From Clostridia bacterium (GTDB lineage Bacteria > Bacillota > Clostridia > Christensenellales > UBA1242): DNA of 34,568 nucleotides. This document shows, piece after piece, positions 26,690-34,568 of this stretch (its first letter is position 1; every line of letters starts with the position of its first letter). Where the stretch lies: the NCBI GenBank assembly GCA_017464845.1, contig JAFTYD010000036.1:1-34568 (forward strand), written 5' to 3'. Under the pieces are notes generated by a model that was not told the origin of the DNA, made no database searches, and was given only the letters and a program-made list of their open reading frames with translations. A program made the position numbers and the translations under genes.

Positions 26690-28099
26690 ATGAAATTTTT
26701 TGATTTAATTGAAAGCAATATTTGGGGAATTGAAATTTTAGAAAACTATAGTTTTGTTGATATCAATAAAGCAAAATTTATAATTTACTTAAAGACTCAA
26801 GATGTAACAAAAATTAATGATGATGGTTTAATATTTGATTTTTCTTTTATTGAAAATAAAGAAGAAATTTTGAATTATTGTCTAACTTATTACAAAGAAA
26901 AAAACATAGAAATAACTCAAATTTATTTAAATGATTTATCTGAAAATCTAGACATATTTAATAAACTTGCTATAAGATTTTTAGATACAAAATTTTCAAT
27001 TGAATACAATAATGAACAAGATTTATTTGTTTGTGAAAATAAAAATTTTGATATTGAAAATTTAATAAAAAACCAACAAAACATTTGCGAAAGATATTCT
27101 GTTGATACAGATGAATTTAATGAAAAATTACTCTATTGTTTGTTTGATGAAAAATACAAAATTTCTATTGATTATGATTTTAAAAAAGGCAATATAACTT
27201 TGTCAGCAAACTCACAAAATATAAAATATTTTTATAAAAATTCTTATTCTTTAAACAAATTAAAACTTGAACAAAATGAAATTCTAAACAATTTCTTTTT
27301 AATGATAAACGCAACTGAAATTGAAAAAAGAATTCTTGTTCCATTTCTTTTAACAAGATTAAATGACGTAATCAATCAATCAGATTTTTATAATGATATT
27401 GATAAAGATAATGAAGAACTTTCACTTAGTAACGATAAAAAATTAACTTATTGTATAAAAAAATATGAAAATAACATTAAAATATGCTTGTTTTTTAACA
27501 ATATAGACAATCATTTTGTTGTTATAAATTATATAGATGCTAAAAATAACCTTGATAAAGTTTCTAGTGAAATTTTTAATTTAACAGAAAAAATTGACTT
27601 TGATATTTCTCAATATGAAATTTATGAAACTCTAAATAGCGCATTAAATGAAATAGAATTATCGTTACAACAATTTAATATAACTATTGAATATAATTTT
27701 TTTGATAATATTTTTTATTGCAATAATTCAAAATACTCTCCCGAAACTCTATTAAATTCAACACAAGAAATTGCAAAAGATTTATATCAAAAACAAGATG
27801 AAAATCTTAAGCAAAAATTTTCTCAACAAGAAATTTTTGATAAACTTAATAATGAAATTTTAAAAACTATTACAACCACATTTGATATACAAATAAAAAA
27901 ATTTAATGAAAACAAAATAATTGAAATGCAAGGTAAAATTTCTTATTCAAAAATGTATAAAAATAGAAATATTTTATACAATACAAAATTTGTTGTTGAT
28001 GATTTTTTAAATGATATTTCAATAGATAAAAATATTAAAGAATATTTAAAAGAAACTTTATTTTTCAAGCTAAATAATTTAAAATTTTGCTATAACTAA
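26690..28099 (+). CDS. Unknown protein, 469 aa, with probable internal duplication
   Basis: Not recognised. The ATG directly follows the tdk stop, and AAAGGAG lies within the end of tdk, so translation is coupled. It is a cytoplasmic, acidic protein very rich in Asn, Ile, Asp, Glu, Phe and Tyr. Two regions look related. The first is about residues 100-175, from FSIEYNNEQDLFVCENKNFD to IDYDFKKGNITL. The second is about 345-430, from ITIEYNFFDNIFYCNNSKYS to DIQIKKFNENKI. Both share a strand pair, a helix of about 30 residues and another strand pair, which suggests duplication of a module. There are no membrane segments or catalytic motif. The AlkD-type gene follows after 13 bases. Confidence 0.72.
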   Translation: MKFFDLIESNIWGIEILENYSFVDINKAKFIIYLKTQDVTKINDDGLIFDFSFIENKEEILNYCLTYYKEKNIEITQIYLNDLSENLDIFNKLAIRFLDTKFSIEYNNEQDLFVCENKNFDIENLIKNQQNICERYSVDTDEFNEKLLYCLFDEKYKISIDYDFKKGNITLSANSQNIKYFYKNSYSLNKLKLEQNEILNNFFLMINATEIEKRILVPFLLTRLNDVINQSDFYNDIDKDNEELSLSNDKKLTYCIKKYENNIKICLFFNNIDNHFVVINYIDAKNNLDKVSSEIFNLTEKIDFDISQYEIYETLNSALNEIELSLQQFNITIEYNFFDNIFYCNNSKYSPETLLNSTQEIAKDLYQKQDENLKQKFSQQEIFDKLNNEILKTITTTFDIQIKKFNENKIIEMQGKISYSKMYKNRNILYNTKFVVDDFLNDISIDKNIKEYLKETLFFKLNNLKFCYN

Positions 28100-28112
28100 T
28101 CTTGGAGATATC

Positions 28113-28790
28113 ATGGAAATATTAGATAAACTTAAAACATTAAAAGATGAAAAATATTTAGATTTTATTGCAAAACTTGTTCCAAACATTCCAAAAAAAA
28201 ATATTATTGGAATAAAGAAACCAATACTAGAAAAATTTGAAAAAAATTTAACTGAACAAGATAAAATAAAATTTTTAAACACTCTCCCTCATACATATTT
28301 AGAAGAAAATCTTTTACATGGAATTATCATTTCAAATATAAAAAATTTTGAAGAAAAATTGACATACTTTGAAAACTTTTTACCATATGTTGACAACTGG
28401 GCTGTATGCGATATGATAAAACTTGGTAAACCAAATTTAAACAACAAAGAGATAATTTACAACAAATGTAAAGAGTGGATTTTAAGTAATGATGAATATA
28501 CAATTAGATTTGGTATAGTAACCTTTTTATCTTATTTTTTAGATAAATATTTTAAAGAAGAAATTCTTTATCTTATATCAAAAATTAACTTTGATTCTTA
28601 TTATGTAAATATGGCAAAAGCTTGGTTTTATAGTTTTGCTCTTATCAAACAATATGACAAAACTATATCAATTTTTGAAAACAAAACCCTTTCAAAATTT
28701 GTTCATAACAAATCTTTACAAAAAGCAAGAGAAAGTTTACGTATTGATAAAGAAACTAAAGATTATCTTAACTTATTAAAAATTAAATAA
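28113..28790 (+). CDS. AlkD-like DNA alkylation repair protein
   Basis: The 225-residue all-helical protein fits the HEAT-like AlkD family, which excises N3- and N7-alkylated purines without base flipping. Family landmarks are LPHTYLEENLLHG (about 58-70), DNWAVCD with Trp96 and Asp100, RFGIVTFLSYF with Arg132, and AKAWFYSFAL with Trp171. These fit the Trp-Asp-Arg-Trp set known in B. cereus AlkD (W109, D113, R148, W187), so it is probably active. The C-terminal KARESLRI is also usual. The RBS is TTGGAG. It is last in the operon with tdk, a link between nucleotide salvage and base repair that may simply reflect shared expression. Confidence 0.88.
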   Translation: MEILDKLKTLKDEKYLDFIAKLVPNIPKKNIIGIKKPILEKFEKNLTEQDKIKFLNTLPHTYLEENLLHGIIISNIKNFEEKLTYFENFLPYVDNWAVCDMIKLGKPNLNNKEIIYNKCKEWILSNDEYTIRFGIVTFLSYFLDKYFKEEILYLISKINFDSYYVNMAKAWFYSFALIKQYDKTISIFENKTLSKFVHNKSLQKARESLRIDKETKDYLNLLKIK

Positions 28791-28798
28791 ATTAGGTA

Positions 28799-28827
28799 TT
28801 TACATTTTTAATATTTTAGACTATAAT
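28799..28827 (+). promoter_or_regulatory. Promoter of transglutaminase-like copy 1
   Basis: TTTACA (28799-28804), 17 bases, TATAAT (28822-28827). AGGTATTTAC at the -35 is shared with copy 2. Confidence 0.65.
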
Positions 28828-28846
28828 AAAAATATAGGAGTAAATT

Positions 28847-30396
28847 ATGAATTTTTTAGATTATTTAAAAACTAAATTTGGCAATGATTCCGAATCTAAA
28901 GTAAAAAAAGTTAAACCAACTTTAAAAGGTTTTGGTTATGTTCATGATTTAGGAAACTTTGGTGAAAAAACTTATGATGGTATCATGTTTGAAAGATACA
29001 ATCAATATGATGCCTTATATTACTTTGGAGAACCAACAGAAGAACAACTTGCTGAGGCAATTAAAGATTATGACAGCAAAAGATTTGTAGAAAGCAAAAG
29101 AGATTTTGAAAATCGTTCTGAACTTGAATATCAAGAATTTAAAAGAACAAATAAATTAACTAAACAATTATATGATTTTATTCAAAGTGGTAACTCTATT
29201 CATATTGAAGAATTGAAAATTGATAAAAATTCAGAAGAAGCTATATTAGACTATATGTCAAATTATGATAACTACATGGACGTCAGAACCGATATGTTCT
29301 TAAAAGAAGAACAAAAGAAATCAGAAATCTTAATTGGTCTTAGAAATGATAAAGGTATCACAAAAGAACTTGTTGATTCTGTTATTAACACTATGACAAA
29401 GTTACAAGAACAAGGAAGAGATGTTGATGTTGTTTGCTGTACAAAATCAAAAGAGACATCAATGACCAAACTCCATACATCTATACCCCTGAAGAATTTG
29501 AAGCATTGAAACCTTTAGACGAATGGTGTTTACAAAATAAAAATAAACATTTATTCTTCTCTGAAAGTTCTTTCGGAGTTTCTAATTCAAGAGGTTGGAA
29601 CTATAGTCAAGTTAAAGAAGCAAATTACGAATTAGATAAAATTTGTAACAATATTAAAGATAAAAATCTTTCTCCATTTGAAGCAGTTTTATTTGTTCAT
29701 AATTATGCAACAGGTTTTGTTTATAACAATTCTTCTAACTCTGTTGATAATGCTGAAAATACATATCAAGCAAGAACTTTGCCAGGCTTATTTATAAAAA
29801 ATAAAATTGTTTGCGTAAACTATTCTCACCTTGTTAAAGCTGTGTTTGATAAACTTCAAATGGAAGGTGTAAACGTTTCAATCAATACCTGTACTATCGC
29901 TAAGAAATCAAACAAAAATAAATTTGAACATCATGCAAACAATATTGTTGAAATAAACGATCCAAAATATGGTATATCTGGTACTTATAGACTTGATGCT
30001 TGTTGGGATAGTAAAAAAGATGGAAAAAGAAGAGGTTTTGGACACTGCTTATTCCCAATGAACGATGTAAACTCATTAAAAAATAATAACTACTTAAAAC
30101 ATCAAGTTCACACTATGGTTAACCTTGATACTTTCGGATTTGATTCTGAAAAACAAAAAGAAACATTCACAAACTCTGAACCAATCAAACTTAAGACTTA
30201 CTTTGAAGGTATAAAAGCTATATACAAAAAAGCTTACAATCATGGCGAAACACAAGCAGAAAATGCAGCTATCAAATTACTTGAAGAAAGTGCAAATACA
30301 ATCAAACCTGACTACAACAAAAAATCAGCTAACTGTTTTGCTAGATGTACAACAAATGATATTAAAAATCTTAGAACTGCAGAAAGAACGATATAA
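28847..30396 (+). pseudogene. Transglutaminase-like protein copy 1, frameshifted
   Basis: Two overlapping frames make one protein homologous to the intact gene at 30517. The first frame (28847-29509) matches the N-terminal half up to DVVCCTK and then runs into an unrelated tail. The second frame continues the homology from there to the stop at 30394-30396. Adding one A in the A-run at 29443-29446 or 29449-29452 restores a single frame of 516 residues, reading CTKIKRDINDQTPYIYTPEE, where copy 2 has CTKIKKDLNDQTPYIYTPEE. The core keeps a transglutaminase-like triad: Cys in VCVNYSHLVKA, His in the EHHANNIVEI segment and Asp in LDACWDS. It may be a true pseudogene, a sequencing error or a slippage-dependent gene. 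The RBS is ATAGGAG. Confidence 0.82.
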
Positions 30397-30400
30397 TAAC

Positions 30401-30431
30401 AAAAAATTGATACAATTGTATCAATTTTTTT
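30401..30431 (+). terminator. Terminator of copy 1
   Basis: AAAAAATTGATAC (30401-30413) pairs with GTATCAATTTTTT (30418-30430). The same hairpin recurs after copy 2. Confidence 0.85.
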
Positions 30432-30468
30432 ATTGACTTTTATCCCCTAAAATAAATCAAAATAGGTA

Positions 30469-30497
30469 TTTACTTTTAAGCAATTTTATTGTACAAT
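30469..30497 (+). promoter_or_regulatory. Promoter of transglutaminase-like copy 2
   Basis: TTTACT (30469-30474), 17 bases, TACAAT (30492-30497). It sits at the same distance from the start as in copy 1. Confidence 0.6.
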
Positions 30498-30516
30498 ACT
30501 TAGGTAGGAGAAAATT

Positions 30517-32088
30517 ATGAAAGAAAGACCATTTAGCAAACTTAAAACATTTTTGGAAGAACAATCTATGTATATGATTAATAATGTTTTTTTTCCAATT
30601 AATAAAACTAGTGGAAATATTTATGGTTTAGGCAATTTTGGTCAATTAACATTAAATGGAATTGTTTTTGAACAATTTAATCAATATAATGCATTATATT
30701 TTTTTAATAGCCCAACAGAAGAACAACTTACTGAAGCTATAAATCTATATGATGAAAATTATATCAATAACAAATTTCAATATGAACTTGAAAAGTTTTA
30801 CCAAACAAAAGAATTAAATGATGATGTTTTTAACTTTATTAAAGAAGGTAAAACAAATATATTAGAAGACGCAAAAGTTGATAAAAACTCAAAAAAAGAT
30901 GTTGCTGAATATTTATTTTACTTTGATAGATATATGCAAGTAAGAAAAGAAATGTATTTAGCAGAAGGTAACAAACCTGAAATTTTGATTGGTCTTAGAA
31001 ATGATAAAGGTATCACAAAAGAACTTGTTGATTCTGTTATTGATACAATGACAAAACTTCAAGAACAAGGTAGAGAAGTTGATGTTGTTTGCTGTACAAA
31101 AATCAAAAAAGATTTAAACGATCAAACACCATATATCTATACTCCTGAAGAGTTTGAAATATTAAAACCTTTAAATGAATGGTGCTTACAAAATAAAAAT
31201 AAACCTTTACATTTCTCAGAAAGCACACTAGGTGTTTCAAAAGAAGACACTTGGAATTATGACCAAGTTAAATATGCAAATGAACAAATTGATGAAGTAT
31301 GTAAAGAAATTAAAGATAGAAATCTTTCACCTTTTGAAGCTGTACTTTTTGTTCATGATAAAGCCACAGATTTTGCTTATTCTGAATCTGCAAAAAACTA
31401 TGAATCAAGAACTTTACCAGGATTATTTTCTGAAAATAAAATTGTATGTGTTGGTTATTCTCATTATGTCAAAGCTATATTCGATAGACTTCATAAAGAA
31501 GGCCTTATGGAAGGAATAAAGAAAGTTGAAATCAATCCTTGTATGTTCAATAAAACTACAAAAGAAGCTCTTCAAGATGATAGACATATCAATGCAAATT
31601 CAAATGAACATAAGATTGGACATGTAAATAATATTATAGAAATTAACGACCCAAAATATGGTATTTCTGGCACATATAGACTTGATGCTTGTTGGGATAG
31701 TAGAGAAGGCGAAATAAAGAAACCTATCTTTGGACACTGTTTGTTCCCTATGAATGACGTAAATAGTTATAAAGGTACAAAATATAAAGAAATTGAACCT
31801 GAAACAATGACAAATCTTGACACAAAAGGTTTTACAATTAAACAAGGTAAAAGATTTAAAAATTCAACACCAATTTCATTAAAACAATACTTTGATGGCT
31901 TAGACTATTTATATAAAGATAAAATAACAGATAGTGTATATCGTAAAGCTGTAGTATCTAATATTTTAGAAGAAAGTAGAGAAACAATAAAAAGTAGATA
32001 TGGCAAAAATGCTAAAAACTGCTTTGCAAGATGTTCAGTAGATGAAATTCAAATGCTCCAATTCTCTGGAAAAACAATGGGTATGTAA
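30517..32088 (+). CDS. Transglutaminase/cysteine-protease-like protein copy 2, intact, 523 aa
   Basis: This is the intact paralogue of the frameshifted gene upstream. The N-terminal part (about 20-150) includes YGLGNFGQLTLNGIVFEQFN and YNALYFF, unassigned. A nearly invariant segment follows (ILIGLRNDKGITKELVDSVI, about 157-176). The C-terminal half fits a transglutaminase-like fold: Cys311 at a helix start (IVCVGYSHYVKAIFDRL), His369 (GHVNNIIEI) and Asp390 or Asp394 (RLDACWDS). These enzymes cleave or cross-link at Gln or peptide bonds; the substrate is unknown. There is no signal peptide or membrane helix, so it acts in the cytoplasm or leaves by an unrecognised route. The RBS is GGTAGGAG. 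The catalytic assignment is by motif spacing only. Confidence 0.78.
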   Translation: MKERPFSKLKTFLEEQSMYMINNVFFPINKTSGNIYGLGNFGQLTLNGIVFEQFNQYNALYFFNSPTEEQLTEAINLYDENYINNKFQYELEKFYQTKELNDDVFNFIKEGKTNILEDAKVDKNSKKDVAEYLFYFDRYMQVRKEMYLAEGNKPEILIGLRNDKGITKELVDSVIDTMTKLQEQGREVDVVCCTKIKKDLNDQTPYIYTPEEFEILKPLNEWCLQNKNKPLHFSESTLGVSKEDTWNYDQVKYANEQIDEVCKEIKDRNLSPFEAVLFVHDKATDFAYSESAKNYESRTLPGLFSENKIVCVGYSHYVKAIFDRLHKEGLMEGIKKVEINPCMFNKTTKEALQDDRHINANSNEHKIGHVNNIIEINDPKYGISGTYRLDACWDSREGEIKKPIFGHCLFPMNDVNSYKGTKYKEIEPETMTNLDTKGFTIKQGKRFKNSTPISLKQYFDGLDYLYKDKITDSVYRKAVVSNILEESRETIKSRYGKNAKNCFARCSVDEIQMLQFSGKTMGM

Positions 32089-32090
32089 TA

Positions 32091-32124
32091 AAAAAAATTG
32101 ATACAATTTGGTATCAATTTTTTT
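32091..32124. terminator. Bidirectional terminator between copy 2 and yolD-like gene
   Basis: AAAAAATTGATAC (32092-32104) pairs with GTATCAATTTTTT (32111-32123). It serves copy 2 on the plus strand and the polymerase/YolD unit on the minus strand, reaching the YolD stop codon. Confidence 0.8.
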
Positions 32125-32443
32125 ATTTGTTTTCATATATATTAATTTCATACAAAGAATCAAAGTCAATTTGCTTATTATTTATTTCTACTATTTTTTT
32201 ATTAAAGTCAATATTGCAATTCCCTTTTTCTTTTAAATAATAACCATCATAATAATAACAAATCTCAACGATACTCCCTTCTTTGATAGATTTTAAACTT
32301 GATGAAATACTTTCAATTTGTTCTTCTGACAAATCTCCTTTCAAAATCTTATCATGTTCATATTCTTTCAATCTTAACGTTTTGCTCAGTCCTCTTAATG
32401 GATTAAATGGAGCAAATTGCTTTGCTCTATCTTCCCTTGACAT
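32123..32443 (-). CDS. YolD-like protein
   Basis: The start is set at the ATG at 32441-32443, giving MSREDRAKQFAPFNPLRGL, because GTGGAGAGG precedes it; a longer version from TTG at 32473 would overlap the polymerase gene. The 106-residue protein opens with the typical YolD 'RA.QFAPF..L.G' motif, has a charged helical middle and ends in strands (IVEICYYYDGYYL, then DSLYEINIYENK). YolD-like proteins regularly accompany UvrX-type Y-family polymerases in Bacillota (as yqjX does yqjW in B. subtilis) and are thought to be UmuD-like partners. One base separates it from the polymerase stop, so the two are co-translated. Confidence 0.85.
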   Translation of the reverse strand: MSREDRAKQFAPFNPLRGLSKTLRLKEYEHDKILKGDLSEEQIESISSSLKSIKEGSIVEICYYYDGYYLKEKGNCNIDFNKKIVEINNKQIDFDSLYEINIYENK

Positions 32444-32444
32444 C

Positions 32445-33716
32445 TTAATCCTCTCCACTTTTATGACCTCCAATTGTCTTATTTCTCTCTATTTGAGTTG
32501 CATTTTTTTCAAGATCTAATCCCTTAAGAAGAGAATTTTTTCCAAATTTATTTTGCAATTCAAGAATACTTTTTACCCTTTTTTTCTCTTTTTCAATTTT
32601 TCCTAGATCAGTAAAAAAATCATATTGTTCATATTCTGATGGTAATAAGTATCCAAATTCATAACCTAATTTCCTTATAGGTCTATTTTTATCAGCAACA
32701 CTATCAAATAACTTGTCAGCATACTCTCCAATTATTGAATAAAGATTTGTTGTAACATTCATTCTTGTCATTCCTTTATCAGCTTTATCTTTAACATCAC
32801 CATATGATACATAAATCTTTAAATGATTTGTAACATAGTTTTGATTAAATAAATTATAACAGCCTGATTGTATCATTTCTCTCATAACCAACTTTGCATC
32901 TTTAAAATTATAATTGCAAGGTAAAATCTGTGAAGAAGAAATTGATTTTTCTTTTGAAGTATATGACTTTATGTCAGACAATAGACAACTTTCTTTCCCA
33001 TATGCGTGGTCTATCAAAAGTTCTGCATTGATACCAAATTCATTATACAAAATATCTTCTTTACAATTTGCTATTCCTTCCATATCAAAGATACCATATT
33101 TATTTAACCTTTTCTCAATACCTGTAGATATTTGCCAAAAATCAGTTATAGGTCGATGTTTCCATAAAGTTTTCTTGTATAAATCTTCAGTAAGCCAACC
33201 TATACGGTCTCTATTATGTTTTGCAGTAATATCAAGAGCAATTTTAGCTAAATACATGTTTGTTCCAATTCCAACAGAACTTGGAATATGTACCTTTTCT
33301 AAAATCTCATTCATTAACTTTATTGCAAAATCTTTTGGAGATAAGTTATAAATCTTTAAATAATCTGTAACATCTAAAAAACATTCATCAATTGAATATA
33401 CATGAATATCACTTTTATCTATATACTTTAAGTATATTCCATAAATTTCACCTGCATATTCAATATACTTTTTCATTCTTGGTGGTGCAATAATATAATC
33501 AATATCATTGGGAATTTCATACAAACGACATCTATTTCTAACTCCTAACTTTTTCATAGCAGGAGAAACTGCAAGACAAACTGTTCCTTTTGATCGTCCC
33601 TCATCTGCAACAACAAGTTTAGTTGTCATAGCATCAAGTCCTCTCTCTGCACATTCTACAGAAGCAAAAAAAGATTTCATATCCACAACAAAATATATTC
33701 TTTGTTTTTCTTTCAT
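32445..33716 (-). CDS. Y-family DNA polymerase (UvrX/DinB-like)
   Basis: The start is set at the ATG at 33714-33716, since GGAG lies seven bases upstream; an in-frame TTG one codon earlier is less likely. The 423-residue polymerase shows VDMKSFFASVE with metal ligand Asp12 and steric-gate Phe17, and YSIDECFLDV with Asp110-Glu111. The thumb/helix-hairpin region follows (VGIGTNMYLAKIALDITAKH, then FWQISTGIEKRLNKYGI), and the little finger lies beyond about residue 230. It carries out error-prone bypass of damaged DNA. No clear C-terminal clamp-binding motif was identified. With YolD downstream it forms the usual Bacillota translesion pair. No GAAC-N4-GTTC LexA box was found upstream, so SOS control is unproven. 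Confidence 0.92.
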   Translation of the reverse strand: MKEKQRIYFVVDMKSFFASVECAERGLDAMTTKLVVADEGRSKGTVCLAVSPAMKKLGVRNRCRLYEIPNDIDYIIAPPRMKKYIEYAGEIYGIYLKYIDKSDIHVYSIDECFLDVTDYLKIYNLSPKDFAIKLMNEILEKVHIPSSVGIGTNMYLAKIALDITAKHNRDRIGWLTEDLYKKTLWKHRPITDFWQISTGIEKRLNKYGIFDMEGIANCKEDILYNEFGINAELLIDHAYGKESCLLSDIKSYTSKEKSISSSQILPCNYNFKDAKLVMREMIQSGCYNLFNQNYVTNHLKIYVSYGDVKDKADKGMTRMNVTTNLYSIIGEYADKLFDSVADKNRPIRKLGYEFGYLLPSEYEQYDFFTDLGKIEKEKKRVKSILELQNKFGKNSLLKGLDLEKNATQIERNKTIGGHKSGED

Positions 33717-33793
33717 CAAAACTCCATAAAGTAACTCATATCAACTTCTAAACATATTTATTAAATTCAATGTGAAAAGTTATTATATAATAT

Positions 33794-33822
33794 ATTATAA
33801 CACATTCATATTTTTATATTAA
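33794..33822 (-). promoter_or_regulatory. Likely promoter of the polymerase-YolD unit
   Basis: On the minus strand TTAATA (33822-33817), 17 bases, TATAAT (33799-33794), with a leader of about 70 bases. The rest of 33717-33968 is AT-rich with nothing else recognised. Confidence 0.4.
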
Positions 33823-33968
33823 CAACAATTAAAATAAAATACATTTATATTTTTTTCATAGATAGTAACATTATTATTTAGTCTATAAATAGTTCGTAAA
33901 ACTTTACTAATATCAGTTGTATTTAATTATTAACATATCAATCTTTTATTATATAGATAATATAAAAT

Positions 33969-33998
33969 AAAAAAAAGAGAAACTTACGTTTCTCCTTT
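33969..33998 (-). terminator. rRNA operon terminator
   Basis: On the minus strand GAGAAAC (33994-33988) pairs with GTTTCTC (33983-33977) around a GTAA tetraloop, followed by a run of eight T. It lies just past the 5S gene. Confidence 0.85.
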
Positions 33999-34003
33999 CT
34001 AGT

Positions 34004-34122
34004 AACCCAGCAGTGTTCTATCTTTCCGGGCTGTCTCCAGCCAAGTATTTTCGACGATGAGAAGCTTAACTTCTGTGTTCGGGATGAGAACAGGTGGACC
34101 TTCTCTCTATCGCCACTGAGTT
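34004..34122 (-). rRNA. rrf: 5S ribosomal RNA
   Basis: On the minus strand the sequence contains the conserved CACCTGTTCTCATCCCGAAC and AGAAGTTAAGCTTCTC blocks. The 5' AACTCAGTG pairs with the 3' CACTGCTGGGTT to close helix I. The length is about 119 bases; the ends are set by this helix and may be off by one or two. Confidence 0.95.
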
Positions 34123-34128
34123 TGGTAT

Positions 34129-34155
34129 AATAACAAGCTTACGCTTGGAATTATT
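34129..34155 (-). other. 23S-5S spacer hairpin
   Basis: On the minus strand CAAGC and GCTTG close a GTAA tetraloop, extended by AATAA/TTATT with a three-base bulge. It is likely an rRNA processing stem. The remaining spacer (to 34265) contains no tRNA. Confidence 0.5.
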
Positions 34156-34265
34156 GACTTTATTATTATAACATAAACATTATAATAAATCAACAATTTT
34201 TATTGATTTTTTTGCCAGATCCCTGACAACTACATAATGTAACAAAATTTTTTGCTAATATATCC

Positions 34266-34568
34266 GTGATTAAGCCCTCGACCTATTAGTATCACTCAGC
34301 TAAGTGCCTTTATATATACTCACTTACACCTGTGACCTATCAACCTTGTGGTCTGCAAGGGGTCTTACTAACTTATGTTATGGGATATCTAATCTTGAGG
34401 CAGGTTTCACGCTTAGATGCTTTCAGCGTTTATCCTAACCATACATAGCTACCCAGCTGTGCCACTGGCGTGACAACTGGTGCACCATTGGTATGTTCAC
34501 TCCGGTCCTCTCGTACAAAGAGCAAACCCTCTCAAATATCCTACGCCCACGATAGATAGGGACCGAAC
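34266..34568 (-). rRNA. rrl: 23S ribosomal RNA, 3' end (partial)
   Basis: The minus strand reads the last 300 or so bases of 23S. They include the sarcin-ricin loop (GTACGAGAGGACCGG), GCTGAAAGCATCTAAGCGTG and the end TACTAATAGGTCGAGGGCTT. The 3' end is placed by comparison with known 23S ends and is approximate. The gene continues off the right edge, upstream of 5S. The base corresponding to E. coli A2654 appears to be U. Confidence 0.95.

Larger units (their letters stand above)
28795..32124 (+). repeat. Tandem duplication of a whole cistron (promoter, gene, terminator)
   Basis: The unit at about 28795-30431 recurs at about 30465-32124. Both have AGGTATTTAC at the -35, a 17-base spacer, homologous proteins and the hairpin AAAAAATTGATAC/GTATCAATTTTTT. 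A 54-base block (29333-29386 and 30988-31041) is identical, while flanking coding sequence has diverged. Confidence 0.8.

Noticed and set aside
32914..33351. 145-codon plus-strand frame
   Set aside because: Antisense to the Y-family polymerase, whose motifs are intact on the other strand.

Overview
This window looks like chromosome from a low-GC, Gram-positive-type bacterium (Bacillota, probably an uncultured Clostridia- or RF39-like gut lineage; a closer placement cannot be made by eye). The evidence is strongly AT-rich DNA, AGGAGG-type ribosome binding sites, TTGACA/TATAAT promoters with 17-base spacers, a YolD/UvrX-like polymerase pair, a type II thymidine kinase and an InlB-type repeat protein. 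TGA is used as a stop, so the genetic code is standard. No integrase, transposase, phage structural cluster or CRISPR array is visible.

Layout. 1-2238 (minus) is the N-terminal part of a secreted InlB/Listeria-Bacteroides repeat protein running off the left edge. 2521-3270 (plus) is a ZIP metal transporter. 3322-7927 (minus) is a two-gene unit encoding a 302-residue membrane-anchored protein and a 1226-residue, beta-rich, membrane-anchored protein, both unassigned. 8078-9322 (minus) is an RlmD/RumA-type rRNA uracil methyltransferase. 9547-9636 is tRNA-Leu(CAG) under a consensus promoter. From 9768 to 22847 all genes are on the plus strand: a coupled pair of small unknowns; a unit with an unknown protein and a fusion of an adenosine-deaminase-like domain to a SLOG-like Rossmann domain; an HD phosphohydrolase with a GNAT; a small unknown; a DUF4874/DUF4832-type surface protein; an ABC-F ATPase; a large HD protein; an MBL-fold hydrolase; and another unknown. 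23165-25911 (minus) is an ABC exporter followed by a ribokinase-like PfkB kinase. 26105-28790 (plus) is thymidine kinase, an unknown and an AlkD-type glycosylase. 28847-32088 (plus) holds two tandem paralogues of a transglutaminase/cysteine-protease-like protein, the first broken by a one-base frameshift. 32123-33716 (minus) is the Y-family polymerase with YolD. The right edge (minus) is the end of an rRNA operon: 23S 3' end, 5S and terminator.

How the genes fit together. The housekeeping parts (rRNA, tRNA, RlmD, Tdk, ABC-F, AlkD, UvrX/YolD) sit among orphan cytoplasmic proteins that carry enzyme domains on nucleotide, ADP-ribose or protein themes but no signal peptides. The best candidates for something undescribed are the deaminase-SLOG fusion with its 235-residue partner (10997-14105), the large HD protein with a weakly ADP-ribosyltransferase-like N-terminus (19375-20976), and the duplicated transglutaminase-like cistron with its own promoter and terminator in each copy (28799-32124). 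A link between these three is speculation.
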